Both the position numbers and the translations under genes were made by a program. Shown piece after piece: positions 7,368 to 16,062 of a stretch of 64,000 nt of DNA. The DNA comes from Mesobacillus campisalis (GTDB lineage Bacteria; Bacillota; Bacilli; Bacillales; Cytobacillaceae), in contig NZ_LAYY01000004.1 in NCBI RefSeq assembly GCF_000986785.1, forward strand, positions 184,791 through 248,790, read 5' to 3'. Below the pieces are notes generated by a model. The model was not told where the DNA came from, did no database searches, and worked only from the letters and a program-made list of their open reading frames with translations. The stretch's first letter is position 1; each line of letters begins with the position of its first letter.

Positions 7368-8622
7368 ACTGTTAAAAGCGGAAAATATGGTGCTTGGTGC
7401 GGTTTTCCTGGAGCCCAAAATCATCAATGAACTCATCCTCGAACACCGCCATTTTTCGACCATTCGAAATCAGAAGATCTACCAGGCCATGCTTCGGCTT
7501 CGGGAAAAAGGCCGGCCCATCGACATCGTCACGATGATTGCCGAACTTGGCGACGAGCTAGGTAATGTTGGCGGCGTCAGCTATCTGACTTCGGTGGCCG
7601 TTTTGTGCCCTACCACAGCGCATGTGGAACATTACCAGGAGATCGTGCTGGAACATTTCAAGATCCGCGAAATCAAGCTCGCTGCAGCTGGGTTCTGCCA
7701 CAATGGAACTCCTGAGGAAGCAGAGAACCTTTATCAGACCTTCATTGCGATGCAGGAACTCGGCATGAAGCGGGGACGGTCGAAAGAAGATGTACTGTTG
7801 GAAATCCATGATGAACTGTATGAGGACCAAGCCAATCGGAGGGGCGTGAATACGGGATTTGTTTCGCTCAATCGGATGACAGGGGGATGGAACAGGGGAG
7901 ATTTAGTCATCCTGGCGGCCAGGCCGTCGATGGGGAAAACGGCGTTCGCCCTGAACCTGGCGATGAACTGCAGTAAAAACGGAGGCACGGTCGACTTTTT
8001 TTCGCTTGAAATGCCGGATATCCAGCTGGTCAAACGGATGCTGAGCAGCATAAGTGCAATTGACGGGGCGAAATGGCGGGATGCCTATCATCTATTTACG
8101 GAGAGGGATCAAACATCTGCAGAACAGGCAATGAGCCTGTACCTGAAGTGGAATATCCAGATTCATGACCAGTCACGGCAGACGGTAGCAGATATACGCG
8201 CGAGAATCCAGAAAACCCGGCGCCAGTTCCCTGATAGCGAGTACCTTGTCGTCATCGATTACCTTCAGCTGATTGCTCAAACTGGCAAGCACGACCGGCA
8301 TGACCTTGCGATTGCGGCCATCACGAAAGAACTCAAGCAAATCGCCAGGCAGTACAATGTGCCAATCATCCTCCTGTCCCAGCTTTCAAGGGGAGTCGAG
8401 CAGCGAATGGATAAGCGGCCGATCATGTCCGACCTGCGCGATTCCGGAAGCATTGAACAGGACGCCGACGTCATCCTGCTCCTGTATCGGGACGAATACT
8501 ACAACACCGACAGCAAAGGGAGCAACATCATCGAAATCGACATCGCCAAGCAGCGGAACGGCCCAGTGGGAATCGTAAAACTGGCGTTTGAGAAGGAAGT
8601 AGGGAGGTTTGTGGAGGTGTGA
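7303..8622 (+). CDS. DnaB-like replicative helicase of phage type
   Basis: 439 aa from the ATG at 7303; the frame is open further upstream (7213), but that lies deep inside the previous gene. The N-terminal DnaB domain starts at AENMVLGAVFLEP. The RecA-like core carries Walker A (ARPSMGKTAFALN), SLEMP, Walker B (VVIDYLQLI) and the block LLSQLSRGVEQR..RPIMSDLRDSGSIEQDADVI. Length and motifs match intact 5'-3' hexameric helicases. With the two upstream genes it forms a mini replication module, yet no phage structural or lysis genes flank it. It may be a domesticated or leftover phage unit, or part of a small integrated element. GC content seems higher than in the defence island genes. Confidence 0.88.
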   Translation: MTKRAESESQYQHGYPYKAENELLKAENMVLGAVFLEPKIINELILEHRHFSTIRNQKIYQAMLRLREKGRPIDIVTMIAELGDELGNVGGVSYLTSVAVLCPTTAHVEHYQEIVLEHFKIREIKLAAAGFCHNGTPEEAENLYQTFIAMQELGMKRGRSKEDVLLEIHDELYEDQANRRGVNTGFVSLNRMTGGWNRGDLVILAARPSMGKTAFALNLAMNCSKNGGTVDFFSLEMPDIQLVKRMLSSISAIDGAKWRDAYHLFTERDQTSAEQAMSLYLKWNIQIHDQSRQTVADIRARIQKTRRQFPDSEYLVVIDYLQLIAQTGKHDRHDLAIAAITKELKQIARQYNVPIILLSQLSRGVEQRMDKRPIMSDLRDSGSIEQDADVILLLYRDEYYNTDSKGSNIIEIDIAKQRNGPVGIVKLAFEKEVGRFVEV

Positions 8623-8690
8623 GGGGGGGCACTAGCTTCATTTTTATAAAATCATTTAGTAGTACTCTTAACTGAGTGCCCAGCGGAAGG

Positions 8691-8935
8691 AAATAAGCGG
8701 AGATTTTCCGGTTAAGTGCAGAATGGAGCCTGTTTCGGATGTAAATAAGCGGAGTCTTTCCGGTTAAATGCAGAATGAAGCCTGTTTTGGGGGTAAATAA
8801 GGGGAGGTTTTCCGGTTATGCAAGGAAAAATCCCCCATTTTCGAATTTTTCAGGATGATAGCCGGATTTTCTCCGTCTTTTTAAGCCTATTTTATTAAAA
8901 ATTGTTGTTTAAGCGAAATTTCTCCGCTTATTTTT
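8691..8935. repeat. 52-bp tandem repeat, about 2.5 units, with an inverted partial copy
   Basis: Units begin with AAATAAGCGGAG-like sequence at 8691, 8743 and 8795 (AAATAAGGGGAG), each followed by TTTTCCGGTTAA or a close variant and, in the first two, GTGCAGAATGGAGCC or its variant. The unit length is 52 bp. An inverted piece, CTCCGCTTATTT, occurs at 8922-8933. The region between the helicase gene and the 9023 terminator contains no gene. Similar dispersed intergenic repeats are common in Bacillaceae; function unknown. Confidence 0.8.
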
Positions 8936-9022
8936 CCCAGCGGGTGCTTACAAAAATCCGGGTCTTCAACCCCAAACTTTCAATCTCTTTTATTGAATGA
9001 AAGAATCATAGTTTCTAATTTA

Positions 9023-9070
9023 AAAAGCGCCAGCCACCATCCTAGTTCCCAGGAATGGTGGCTGGCACTT
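9023..9070 (-). terminator. Terminator of the YfhP-like gene
   Basis: Strong stem CCAGCCACCAT (9031-9041) with ATGGTGGCTGG (9056-9066). On the minus strand it is followed by CGCTTTTTAAA. It lies directly after the stop codon of the minus-strand gene. Confidence 0.88.
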
Positions 9071-9075
9071 TTCAG

Positions 9076-9942
9076 TTAACGATCAAAGGATTCAAATAGA
9101 AAAGATTGTCCTTGTCGATAAAATCGCGGATCATAAACACCGATTTGTTCATCATCATCCACAATGACAACAAATGGGGACCACTCGTAAAGAGTTTTGG
9201 CAGCTGGGTTATTTGCGAACAGATAGTCCAGGTCCGCATCCTCTCGGGATTCAAGTACATACAGAGTCTGTTTCGGCTGGAAAATCCCGTCTTCATAGAT
9301 GGTTACTTTTTCATCTTGTTTCGTGATCACCTGGAAGGTAGTTGGGATAAAACCGGCTGATAGGGCCACTTGCTCATAATCATGGCTGTATTTTTGATGA
9401 AAATAATAGCCTTGGAAGCTTTGGAGTGCAACGTGGAGAGCAATGAGGATCCAGGCAGTCCGGAAATAAACTGGCCTGTTTCCAATCGGCTTCTTCCTGG
9501 ATAAAAAATAAGCACCGGCAATCAAAATCCAGAAAACGAAATCAATAATCGGAATCGTCCCAAAGGTAATTCGCATTTGCGAAAAAGGCTCCAGATAGCC
9601 TGTCCCCCAGGCATTAAAGAGATCGCTAGTCACATGGATAATAGATGCAAGCCATCCCAGGAAAAACAATCGCCGATCTTTCACTTTAAAGAAAACCAAA
9701 CACAGAACATAAAAAAGGGCCGCCCATAACGGTGTTAGAAAAATCGAATGGGTAAGCCCACGATGCCACATTTGATATAAGCCTTCCGTATCCCAAAGTT
9801 GCGAAATGACATCAATGTCGGGAATCTGGCTTGCTCCAACCGCGGTGACTAAATATGCCATTCTTGTTCTGCGATCCATCTTTTCTTTATTAACCGTACC
9901 ATATAAAGAAAGTCCAAATAGTGTATGAGTAATCGTATCCAA
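9076..9942 (-). CDS. YfhP-like membrane metal-dependent hydrolase (DUF457/YdjM family)
   Basis: 288 aa. I start at the TTG at 9942 because GGAGGACAAGC stands directly before it, giving the family-typical N-terminus MDTITHTLFGLSLYG. An ATG at 9969 is in frame but overlaps that site. Seen: His and Asp residues of the YdjM/DUF457 fold (THTLFG, PDIDVI, HRGLTHSIF, HVTSDLFNAWG) between four or five membrane helices, then a soluble C-terminal domain (VTIYEDGIFQPKQTLY). Bacillus YfhP belongs to this family. The biochemical activity of the family is not well defined. Monocistronic, with its own terminator. Confidence 0.85.
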   Translation of the reverse strand: MDTITHTLFGLSLYGTVNKEKMDRRTRMAYLVTAVGASQIPDIDVISQLWDTEGLYQMWHRGLTHSIFLTPLWAALFYVLCLVFFKVKDRRLFFLGWLASIIHVTSDLFNAWGTGYLEPFSQMRITFGTIPIIDFVFWILIAGAYFLSRKKPIGNRPVYFRTAWILIALHVALQSFQGYYFHQKYSHDYEQVALSAGFIPTTFQVITKQDEKVTIYEDGIFQPKQTLYVLESREDADLDYLFANNPAAKTLYEWSPFVVIVDDDEQIGVYDPRFYRQGQSFLFESFDR

Positions 9943-10019
9943 AGCTTGTCCTCCGATATTTTGGGGCATGTGGACGGTTCTCTTGCCTCACTAGTCCTGT
10001 CAGACAGAAACAAAGAGAG

Positions 10020-10050
10020 AGAACTTACGTTCGTATTTATGTGGTATAAT
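10020..10050 (+). promoter_or_regulatory. Candidate LexA box and extended -10 promoter of type I toxin copy 1
   Basis: AGAACTTACGTTCG (10020-10033) contains GAAC-N4-GTTC, the core of the Bacillus LexA/DinR site (CGAAC-N4-GTTCG). Eleven bases later lies TGGTATAAT, an extended -10 (TATAAT at 10045-10050). There is no good -35, so a bound LexA would block the promoter. Copy 2 has the same arrangement with the same spacing. Confidence 0.5.
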
Positions 10051-10116
10051 AAAAAAGCAATAGAATAGGAAACTCATGGGTGGTCAGCTCATCCCCAAAA
10101 GAAAGGGGGTGGTGCT

Positions 10117-10200
10117 GTGACGGTATTCGAAGCATTAATGTTTGCATGTACGTTTGCAAGCTTCATCATTGCAATCCTGTCCTTTAACCAAAGAAAATAA
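10117..10200 (+). CDS. Type I toxin, holin-like 27-aa membrane peptide (copy 1)
   Basis: GTG start with a strong AAAGGGGGTGGTGCT site. The peptide is MTVFEALMFACTFASFIIAILSF (split here: MTVFEALMFACTF + ASFIIAILSFNQRK). It has one membrane helix and a basic end NQRK, the pattern of the putative holin-like toxins (TxpA/BsrG type) of Bacillus. Such peptides insert into the cell membrane and are silenced by an antisense RNA overlapping the 3' end of the toxin mRNA. A nearly identical copy is at 26783. The antisense gene and shared hairpin terminator are visible downstream. Confidence 0.85.
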   Translation: MTVFEALMFACTFASFIIAILSFNQRK

Positions 10201-10331
10201 TCCACCCTTGAGCTTGGCAGCCTGGTGGATTATTCCCATTTTTTAAGGTGTCCCCCTTGCAGGGAACTTTCTATTGCACTGACCGTTGGTGTTACAGCAC
10301 CAGCGGTCTTTTTTAATATATGTGCTTATGT
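10190..10331 (-). ncRNA. Predicted antisense antitoxin RNA of type I toxin copy 1
   Basis: On the minus strand TATAAT (10343 to 10338) with TTTTCA 17 bases upstream forms a promoter, giving a start near 10331. The RNA would begin with the hairpin made by GACCGTTGGTG / CACCAGCGGTC (10281-10308). It would end at the hairpin AATAATCCACC / GGTGGATTATT (10196-10234), which overlaps the toxin stop codon and is followed by T-rich sequence on both strands. The same promoter and hairpins are conserved in copy 2. Ends are estimates. Confidence 0.65.
10196..10314 (+). terminator. Terminator hairpins of toxin copy 1
   Basis: First hairpin 10196-10234 (AATAATCCACC / GGTGGATTATT) followed by CCCATTTTTT; second hairpin 10281-10308 followed by TTTTTT. 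The first serves both strands; the second would stop any plus-strand readthrough and is the 5' hairpin of the antisense RNA. Confidence 0.7.
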
Positions 10332-10418
10332 GATTTTATTATACCCGAAACGGGAAGCAATGAAAACCAAAAGGTTGTTTTGTAAAAGAGCTTATTAATC
10401 TGGTTAGGTCGAATCACA

Positions 10419-11162
10419 TTATAGATCGGAAATCATACCGCCATCGACAACGAATTGAGCTCCAGTTGAATAGCTAGAATCGTCAGAAGCGAGGTAGACA
10501 ACCAAATTAGAAACTTCTTCAACCTCTGCTCTTCTTCTCAGTGGAATATCCTGTTCAAGCTGCTTTAGATATTCTTCAACATCCGGCTGGTCAGCCATAG
10601 GGGTTTTGATAATTCCTGGGTGGACAGAGTTTACACGGATGTTATGCTGTCCAAGCTCAGCCGCCGCACCTTTCGTCATACCAGTCACAGCATGTTTGGA
10701 AGCACTATAGGCGATAGCCGTTGGCGCACTCACCAAACCATCTACGGATGAAATGTTGACAATCGAACCTACACCAGCTTTTTTCATCGAAGGCAATGTT
10801 TTTTGCATTCCGAGGAAGACACCTAGCTCATCTACCTTAAAGGTTAATTCAAAGTCTTTAACAGTCAGTTCTTCCAATGTTTTGAAGATCCCAATTCCCG
10901 CGTTGTTGACTAAAACGTTGATAGGACCAAATGTTTCTTCTGTTTTTGCGACAACTTCAATCCAATTTTCTTCATTCGCAACATCCAATTTAAGAGCGAT
11001 TGCGTTTTCTCCAAGCTCATCTGCGAGTTGTTGGGCACCTTCAAGGTTAAGGTCGGTAATCGCTACCTTTGCGCCTTCTTCCACGAATTTGCGAGCATGC
11101 ATCGCACCCATGCCTTGTGCTGCCCCTGTAATGATCGCAACTTTTCCATCTAGTTTTCCCAT
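10419..11162 (-). CDS. Short-chain dehydrogenase/reductase (hydroxysteroid/cyclic alcohol type)
   Basis: 247 aa from the ATG at 11162, which has AAAGGAG eight bases upstream; the in-frame ATG at 11180 lies before that site. Classical SDR marks: TGAAQGMG (NAD(P) binding), NNAG, catalytic Ser in ISSVDG, YSASK (Tyr-x3-Lys), and the C-terminal VDGG. Asp in DLNLEGA after beta-2 favours NAD+. It is separated by a LuxR-type gene from a Baeyer-Villiger monooxygenase. A role in oxidising a secondary alcohol to the ketone used by that enzyme is a reasonable inference. Confidence 0.88.
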   Translation of the reverse strand: MGKLDGKVAIITGAAQGMGAMHARKFVEEGAKVAITDLNLEGAQQLADELGENAIALKLDVANEENWIEVVAKTEETFGPINVLVNNAGIGIFKTLEELTVKDFELTFKVDELGVFLGMQKTLPSMKKAGVGSIVNISSVDGLVSAPTAIAYSASKHAVTGMTKGAAAELGQHNIRVNSVHPGIIKTPMADQPDVEEYLKQLEQDIPLRRRAEVEEVSNLVVYLASDDSSYSTGAQFVVDGGMISDL

Positions 11163-11404
11163 GTTAATTTCTCCTTTCAAGCCAATTTCAATTTAAAAGC
11201 CACTTTCCATGTACAATTATTAATTTGTATATTTACTAAACAAATTAATAATAAATCTTTTCTTGATCACATTCAAATAAAGTGCCTTGAATTAAAAATA
11301 TATCTATATAAAAATAGAAGGATATCTTCCTGTTTTATAAGCAAATCTCTATGGGGACCATTCGAGCAAGGCCGTGCACTTGTGAGAATTAATGAGCAGA
11401 AATT

Positions 11405-12100
11405 CTATAAATGAATTCCTCTCCTGAACAATTCTCCGACAGCATGGGAACGATTTTTCGCTCCAAGTTTTTTTACGGCTGTTTTAACATACTGATTGAT
11501 TGTTAATTCACTGATGTTCATCGTACTCGCCATTTCCTTAGTGCTTTCTCCCAAGGCGATTCTTCTCATTACTTCTAATTCTCTTCTGCTTAAAAGTCTT
11601 GCTGCCTGGCGTTCTTCCGTACTTGTTAACATTTTTCCTACTAATTTCCCATAATCGGTAAAGGAGGATAAAAGCTGATCATCGATTAGGGTATCCTCTT
11701 CAAAGTCAGAACTGCAAATGTAACCGAACACGAATGAACCGCAGCAAATGGGAACAACCAGCAAAGAGTTCATGGTAGAAGGGATGGTATATTTAATGCT
11801 GACTTGTTTAAGGTATTCTACTCCCTTGCAGTATTTGGCCTTCTTTTCATTGATCGCTGAATAGATAAGGGGGAAGGAACGAATATCTTCACGAATTTCT
11901 CCTATATGTACACCCTCGGTTTCGGAAAGATAAATGACCCCCTCAGCCAGATACCCAATGGGGGAATAGCGGACTAAATAAGAATTTTTGACAGGGAATA
12001 AAGCCATATAAGTTTCCAAAACTTTAAAAAGCTGCTCCTCATGACTAGCAATATCCTCTAGTCCTTGTATAGCTTGTTGGATAGTATAGTTTGAGACCAT
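11405..12100 (-). CDS. LuxR-family transcriptional regulator with GAF-like sensor domain
   Basis: 231 aa from the ATG at 12100, preceded by AAAAGGGGATTTAT; the longer frame from 12142 has no site. The C-terminus is a clear GerE/LuxR helix-turn-helix (LSRRELEVMRRIALGESTKEM, split as LSRRELEVMRRIA and LGESTKEMASTMNIS, then QYVKTAVKKLGAKNRSHAV). The N-terminal 150 residues look like a small-ligand GAF fold (LVVPICCGSFVFGYICSS). There is no response-regulator receiver domain, so it probably senses a small molecule directly. It lies between the SDR and the divergently transcribed monooxygenase and is the likely regulator of both. Confidence 0.8.
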   Translation of the reverse strand: MVSNYTIQQAIQGLEDIASHEEQLFKVLETYMALFPVKNSYLVRYSPIGYLAEGVIYLSETEGVHIGEIREDIRSFPLIYSAINEKKAKYCKGVEYLKQVSIKYTIPSTMNSLLVVPICCGSFVFGYICSSDFEEDTLIDDQLLSSFTDYGKLVGKMLTSTEERQAARLLSRRELEVMRRIALGESTKEMASTMNISELTINQYVKTAVKKLGAKNRSHAVGELFRRGIHL

Positions 12101-12346
12101 ATAAATCCCCTTTTTGATAAAATTGATATCTATATTATACAAAATATTCTAACTATTTTGAGTGTTAATCATAAAAGGAGTACAAATTTGATATAAATCC
12201 CCCCCTAAATTAAGGAGTATAGTGTTCTAAAAATACGGAATATTCAAAATTTAAGAATGAACGTATCCTTAATGTACACACCTTACATGCTTTGGAGAAT
12301 TCAAGCTGAGCTGTAAGATGGTGAACGAATCAAGAGGAGGGAAAGA

Positions 12347-13972
12347 ATGACAGTAAAACAGGTTGATGACTTGGATGCAGTGGTCCTGGGTGCTGGTTTT
12401 TCTGGATTATACATGCTTTACCGTCTAAGAGAGGCGGGCTATACCACCCGTGTTGTGGAAGCCGGTGATGGGGTCGGGGGAGTCTGGTACTGGAACCGTT
12501 ACCCTGGGGCGAAGTGTGATATCGAGAGTATTTATTATAACTATACCTTCTCGAAAGAGCTCTACCAAGAGTGGACATGGACATCCAAATATCCAGAGCA
12601 GAAGGAAATCCTGAGTTATCTTAATTATGTTGCTGACAAATTTCATCTCCGCAAGGACATACAGTTCAATACCCGAATAACGGCAGCGCATTATGATGAG
12701 GCAGCAAACAGATGGAGAGTTCAAATGAACGATGGAACAAGTGTGACAGCGAAGTTCTTCATTTCGGGAGCAGGATGTCTTTCTGCCGCAAACCTGCCCA
12801 ATTTTAAGGGGTTGGATCGCTTTAAGGGGGATTGGTATCATACCGGAAAATGGCCTCAGGAAAAAGTGGACTTTAGAGGCAAACGTGTAGGCGTGATCGG
12901 CAATGGTTCAAGCGGTGTCCAGGCCATCCCCGAAATCGCCAAGGAAGCGGAGCATTTGACCGTCTTTCAACGAACTCCCCAGTATACAATCCCAGCAAGA
13001 AACTATCTATATGATCCAGCGTTTGTTCAAAAAACGAAAAATAACTATGAACAAATAAAAAGAATCATGCACGAAACCCCAACCGGAAATGGGATTCAAT
13101 TTGGCCAGGTTTCTGCCCTTGAAGACTCCCCGGAAGAACGGATAAAGGTATATGAAAAAGCATGGCAAGAGGGAGGATTTGCCTTTACGTCCACCTATAA
13201 TGACTTATTTACGAACGAAGAGGCTAATAAAACGGCCTCCGATTTTATCCGGTCAAAAATTAGGGAAACGGTCAAAAATCCTGAAACGGCAGAAAAGCTG
13301 CTGCCAAACTATCTTTTTGGCACAAAGCGTCCCATTTTGGACACTGGTTATTATGAGACATTTAATCGCGATAACGTTACGTTGGTGGATGTCAAAAAAA
13401 GCCCCGTCGAGGAAATCACCCCGAACGGTCTGCGAACAAGCGAAGAAGAACATGAATTGGATATCCTGGTCTTTGCAACAGGTTATGACGGGATGACAGG
13501 TCCCTTGTTCAAAATCGATATTCGCGGCAGGGATGGAGTGTCTCTCAAAGAAAAGTGGGAAGATGGAGCGAGTGTTAGAACTTATTTAGGACTGGCGACG
13601 GCAGGTTTTCCAAACTTTTTTATGATTACTGGACCTGAGAGTCCCTCGGTACTCGTTAATATGCCTACGGCCATCGAGCAGCATATTGATTGGATTGCCG
13701 ATTGCCTGGAGTACATGTCCCAAAACGGTGTCGAGACCATGGAGGCTTCAAGGGAGGCAGAAGAAGAATGGAGCAGGCATTGCCGCGAAGTAGCGGAAAT
13801 GACACTGTATGTAAAAACGGATTCCTGGTACACGGGAGCGAATATTGAAGGGAAACCGCGGAGCTTTCTTATCTATTTAGGTGGGTTTCTCAACTACAAA
13901 CAAAAATGCAATGAGGTGGCCGATTCGGGATACGAAGGTTTTACATTGTCTGGCGTAAAGACGATCAAATGA
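12347..13972 (+). CDS. Baeyer-Villiger flavin monooxygenase
   Basis: 541 aa, normal for type I BVMOs (cyclohexanone/phenylacetone type). Seen: FAD-binding GAGFSGLYMLYRLREAG near residue 16, the BVMO fingerprint FKGDWYHTGKW (FxGxxxHxxxW) near residue 160, the NADPH-binding GNGSSGVQAI near 188, and FATGYD near 378. The enzyme inserts an oxygen next to a ketone carbonyl using FAD, NADPH and O2 to give an ester or lactone. Start: AGAGGAGGGAAAGA before ATG. Next to it are an SDR (frameshifted) and an HSL-type esterase that could supply the ketone and open the ester. Confidence 0.92.
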   Translation: MTVKQVDDLDAVVLGAGFSGLYMLYRLREAGYTTRVVEAGDGVGGVWYWNRYPGAKCDIESIYYNYTFSKELYQEWTWTSKYPEQKEILSYLNYVADKFHLRKDIQFNTRITAAHYDEAANRWRVQMNDGTSVTAKFFISGAGCLSAANLPNFKGLDRFKGDWYHTGKWPQEKVDFRGKRVGVIGNGSSGVQAIPEIAKEAEHLTVFQRTPQYTIPARNYLYDPAFVQKTKNNYEQIKRIMHETPTGNGIQFGQVSALEDSPEERIKVYEKAWQEGGFAFTSTYNDLFTNEEANKTASDFIRSKIRETVKNPETAEKLLPNYLFGTKRPILDTGYYETFNRDNVTLVDVKKSPVEEITPNGLRTSEEEHELDILVFATGYDGMTGPLFKIDIRGRDGVSLKEKWEDGASVRTYLGLATAGFPNFFMITGPESPSVLVNMPTAIEQHIDWIADCLEYMSQNGVETMEASREAEEEWSRHCREVAEMTLYVKTDSWYTGANIEGKPRSFLIYLGGFLNYKQKCNEVADSGYEGFTLSGVKTIK

Positions 13973-13996
13973 TGATGAAGGAATTGGAGTGAGGAC

Positions 13997-14730
13997 ATGA
14001 TGACGCAGAATCGTGTAGCCATCATTACGGGAGCCGGAAGTGGGATTGGCAGGGCTGCCAGTTTAAAGCTATCTAATCAAAAAACGTTCGTTGCTTTGGT
14101 CGATTTCGATGAAAAAGGTGGAGAAGAAACCCTTTCTCTTGTAAAAGAACAAGGGGGAGAAGGAGTCTATATCCAAGCAGATGTTTCAAGCACTGTGGAT
14201 GTCCAGAAATATGTATCCTTCGTAAAAGAAAGATATGGAAGGATTGATGTTTTCTTTAATAATGCCGGAATTATGGGGACTCCATCCCTTCTGGCAGATT
14301 ATAGCGAGGAGAACTTCGACCGGATTATTGCGGTCAATTTAAAGGGAGCCTTTCTAGGGCTTAAATACGTCATCAAGGTAATGGAAGAACAACAATCAGG
14401 GGTCATCATCAACACAGCATCAACAGCGGGAGTTCAAAGTACACCGTTTTTAGGAGGATATTCAGCAAGCAAACATGGTGTGGTAGGTTTGACCAAGACA
14501 GCAGCTGAGGAATATGGGCCTAAGGGAATCCGGATCAATGTTATTTGTCCGGGAGGGGTAATGACAAATATGACGAAGGATATGGATATGTCCGACCCAA
14601 TTCAAAACGGGCCGTTAAGGAGACCAGCCTCCCCTGAGAAATTGCGAATGTTGTATCCTTTCTAGCATCCGATGAAGCTAGTTATATGAATGGTTCGATT
14701 GTGACTGTGGATGGAGGCTTAACTGTTTAA
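13997..14730 (+). pseudogene. Short-chain dehydrogenase with a C-terminal frameshift
   Basis: The first 210 or so residues are an intact SDR: TGAGSGIG, FNNAGIMG, STAGVQS, YSASKHG. At about 14634 the frame is lost: it reads [11 protein letters not shown] and stops at 14665, while the next frame continues [20 protein letters not shown] and [10 protein letters not shown], ending with TAA at 14730. Adding one G after GAG at 14636 restores the usual 244-aa enzyme. The truncated form would lack the C-terminal substrate-loop region. It probably once worked with the monooxygenase 24 bp upstream. Sequencing error is a real alternative. Confidence 0.8.
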
Positions 14731-14817
14731 ATTTTAAAAGAATTAGAGATACCACAAAATGTAAACGCATACATTCTAAATAGCGCTTGGCAAAAAAATA
14801 CGAGAGGTGAATTGGCT

Positions 14818-15780
14818 GTGAAAAATAGAATCGATCCTGAGTTAAGAGAAGTACTGGACATTTTCCCGCCACTTGATTTGGATAATGTGGAAGCAACGAG
14901 ACAGTTTATGCATGAAATGTCCCAATCAATTGAGACACCTGTAGACCCATCGCTTTCCATATCAAATCGGATGATCCAAGGCCCAGCAGATAACCCTTCC
15001 GTCCGGGTCCGGATTTATGAGCCAAAGGAAAAAACAGAACTCCTGCCTGGATTATTATGGATTCACGGTGGAGGTTATGTGTTAGGGGTCCCTGAAGGGG
15101 ATGATGTATTGTGCCAGAGATTTGTCACTGAAGGGAAATGTACCGTTGTCTCGGTCGATTATAGACTGGCCCCTGAAAACCCTTATCCCGCGGGGCTGGA
15201 GGATTGCTATTCAGCTCTTCAGTGGTTCTCAGAAAACGCTGCAGATTTAGGGGTAGACCCTTCATGTATAGGTGTGGCAGGTGCCAGTGCGGGCGGAGGC
15301 TTAACCGCAGCCCTTTCATTACTCGCCAGGGATCGCAAGGGTCCGGAGCTATGCTTCCAGATGCCGCTGTACCCAATGATTGATGATCGGAACAACACAC
15401 CTTCCAGTCTGGAGATTACCGGCAACATGATATGGAATCATGATTTGAACCAAAAAGGCTGGAGTATGTATTTGAATGGTATCAATGGTACAGAAAATGT
15501 CCCGGCGTATGCCGCAGCCTCCCGAGCAACGGATTTATCTGGACTTCCATACACCTATACTTGTGTGGGACAATTGGATCCATTCCGTGATGAGACACTC
15601 AGTTATGTCCAAAAGCTTTGCCAGGCTGGAGTAGATGTTGAGTTTCATTTATACCCTGGGTGCTACCACGGCTTTGAAGGCGTTGTACCGCAAGCGGGCA
15701 TAAGCCAGCGGGCACTTGCCGAGTATATTGGGGCCGTGAAACATGTGCTGCATCGTCAGCAGCCTGTAGAAAAGAGATAA
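14818..15780 (+). CDS. Alpha/beta hydrolase of the hormone-sensitive lipase family (esterase)
   Basis: 320 aa from the GTG at 14818, eight bases after GAGAGGTG; the TTG at 14812 would be too close. HSL marks: oxyanion-hole motif IHGGGYVLG near residue 80, nucleophile elbow GASAGGG (Ser about 155), acid in QLDPFRDE, and His in YPGCYHGFE. It probably hydrolyses a short-chain ester or lactone. The position after the Baeyer-Villiger enzyme suggests cleavage of its product to an alcohol plus acid. No signal peptide, so cytoplasmic. Confidence 0.88.
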   Translation: MKNRIDPELREVLDIFPPLDLDNVEATRQFMHEMSQSIETPVDPSLSISNRMIQGPADNPSVRVRIYEPKEKTELLPGLLWIHGGGYVLGVPEGDDVLCQRFVTEGKCTVVSVDYRLAPENPYPAGLEDCYSALQWFSENAADLGVDPSCIGVAGASAGGGLTAALSLLARDRKGPELCFQMPLYPMIDDRNNTPSSLEITGNMIWNHDLNQKGWSMYLNGINGTENVPAYAAASRATDLSGLPYTYTCVGQLDPFRDETLSYVQKLCQAGVDVEFHLYPGCYHGFEGVVPQAGISQRALAEYIGAVKHVLHRQQPVEKR

Positions 15781-15790
15781 CAATCTAAAA

Positions 15791-15832
15791 TATGCTCCCC
15801 TTATAGTAAATCATACTTAGGGGAGTATTTTT
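15791..15832 (+). terminator. Terminator after the esterase
   Basis: Stem ATGCTCCCCTTA with TAGGGGAGTAT around an A/T-rich loop, followed by TTTTTG. It ends the monooxygenase-SDR-esterase unit. Confidence 0.85.
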
Positions 15833-16062
15833 GTTAGAAGGATGTTAGGGGAGTGACTTAGAAAGGTAATCAAGTCGCCGAATAAATTTTTAATTACTTT
15901 TTAATAATGTATCTTCTGAATAAAAGCCAGATTGTTGCCGATCACATTTTTAGTTATTGTGAAAAAATGTACTAAAAGTAACAGAGTTTAGTTTAACAAG
16001 ATGGTTTCGATTTTTATACGGAGATAAGGATGTATTTGAATTGAAAATGTAAGTATCTAATG

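Noticed and set aside
6197..8622. Prophage
   Set aside because: Only replication-type genes are present; no integrase, capsid, tail or lysis gene in the window.
8691..8820. 52-bp periodic repeat as a possible CRISPR array
   Set aside because: Units are contiguous and diverged, with no unique spacers and no cas genes.
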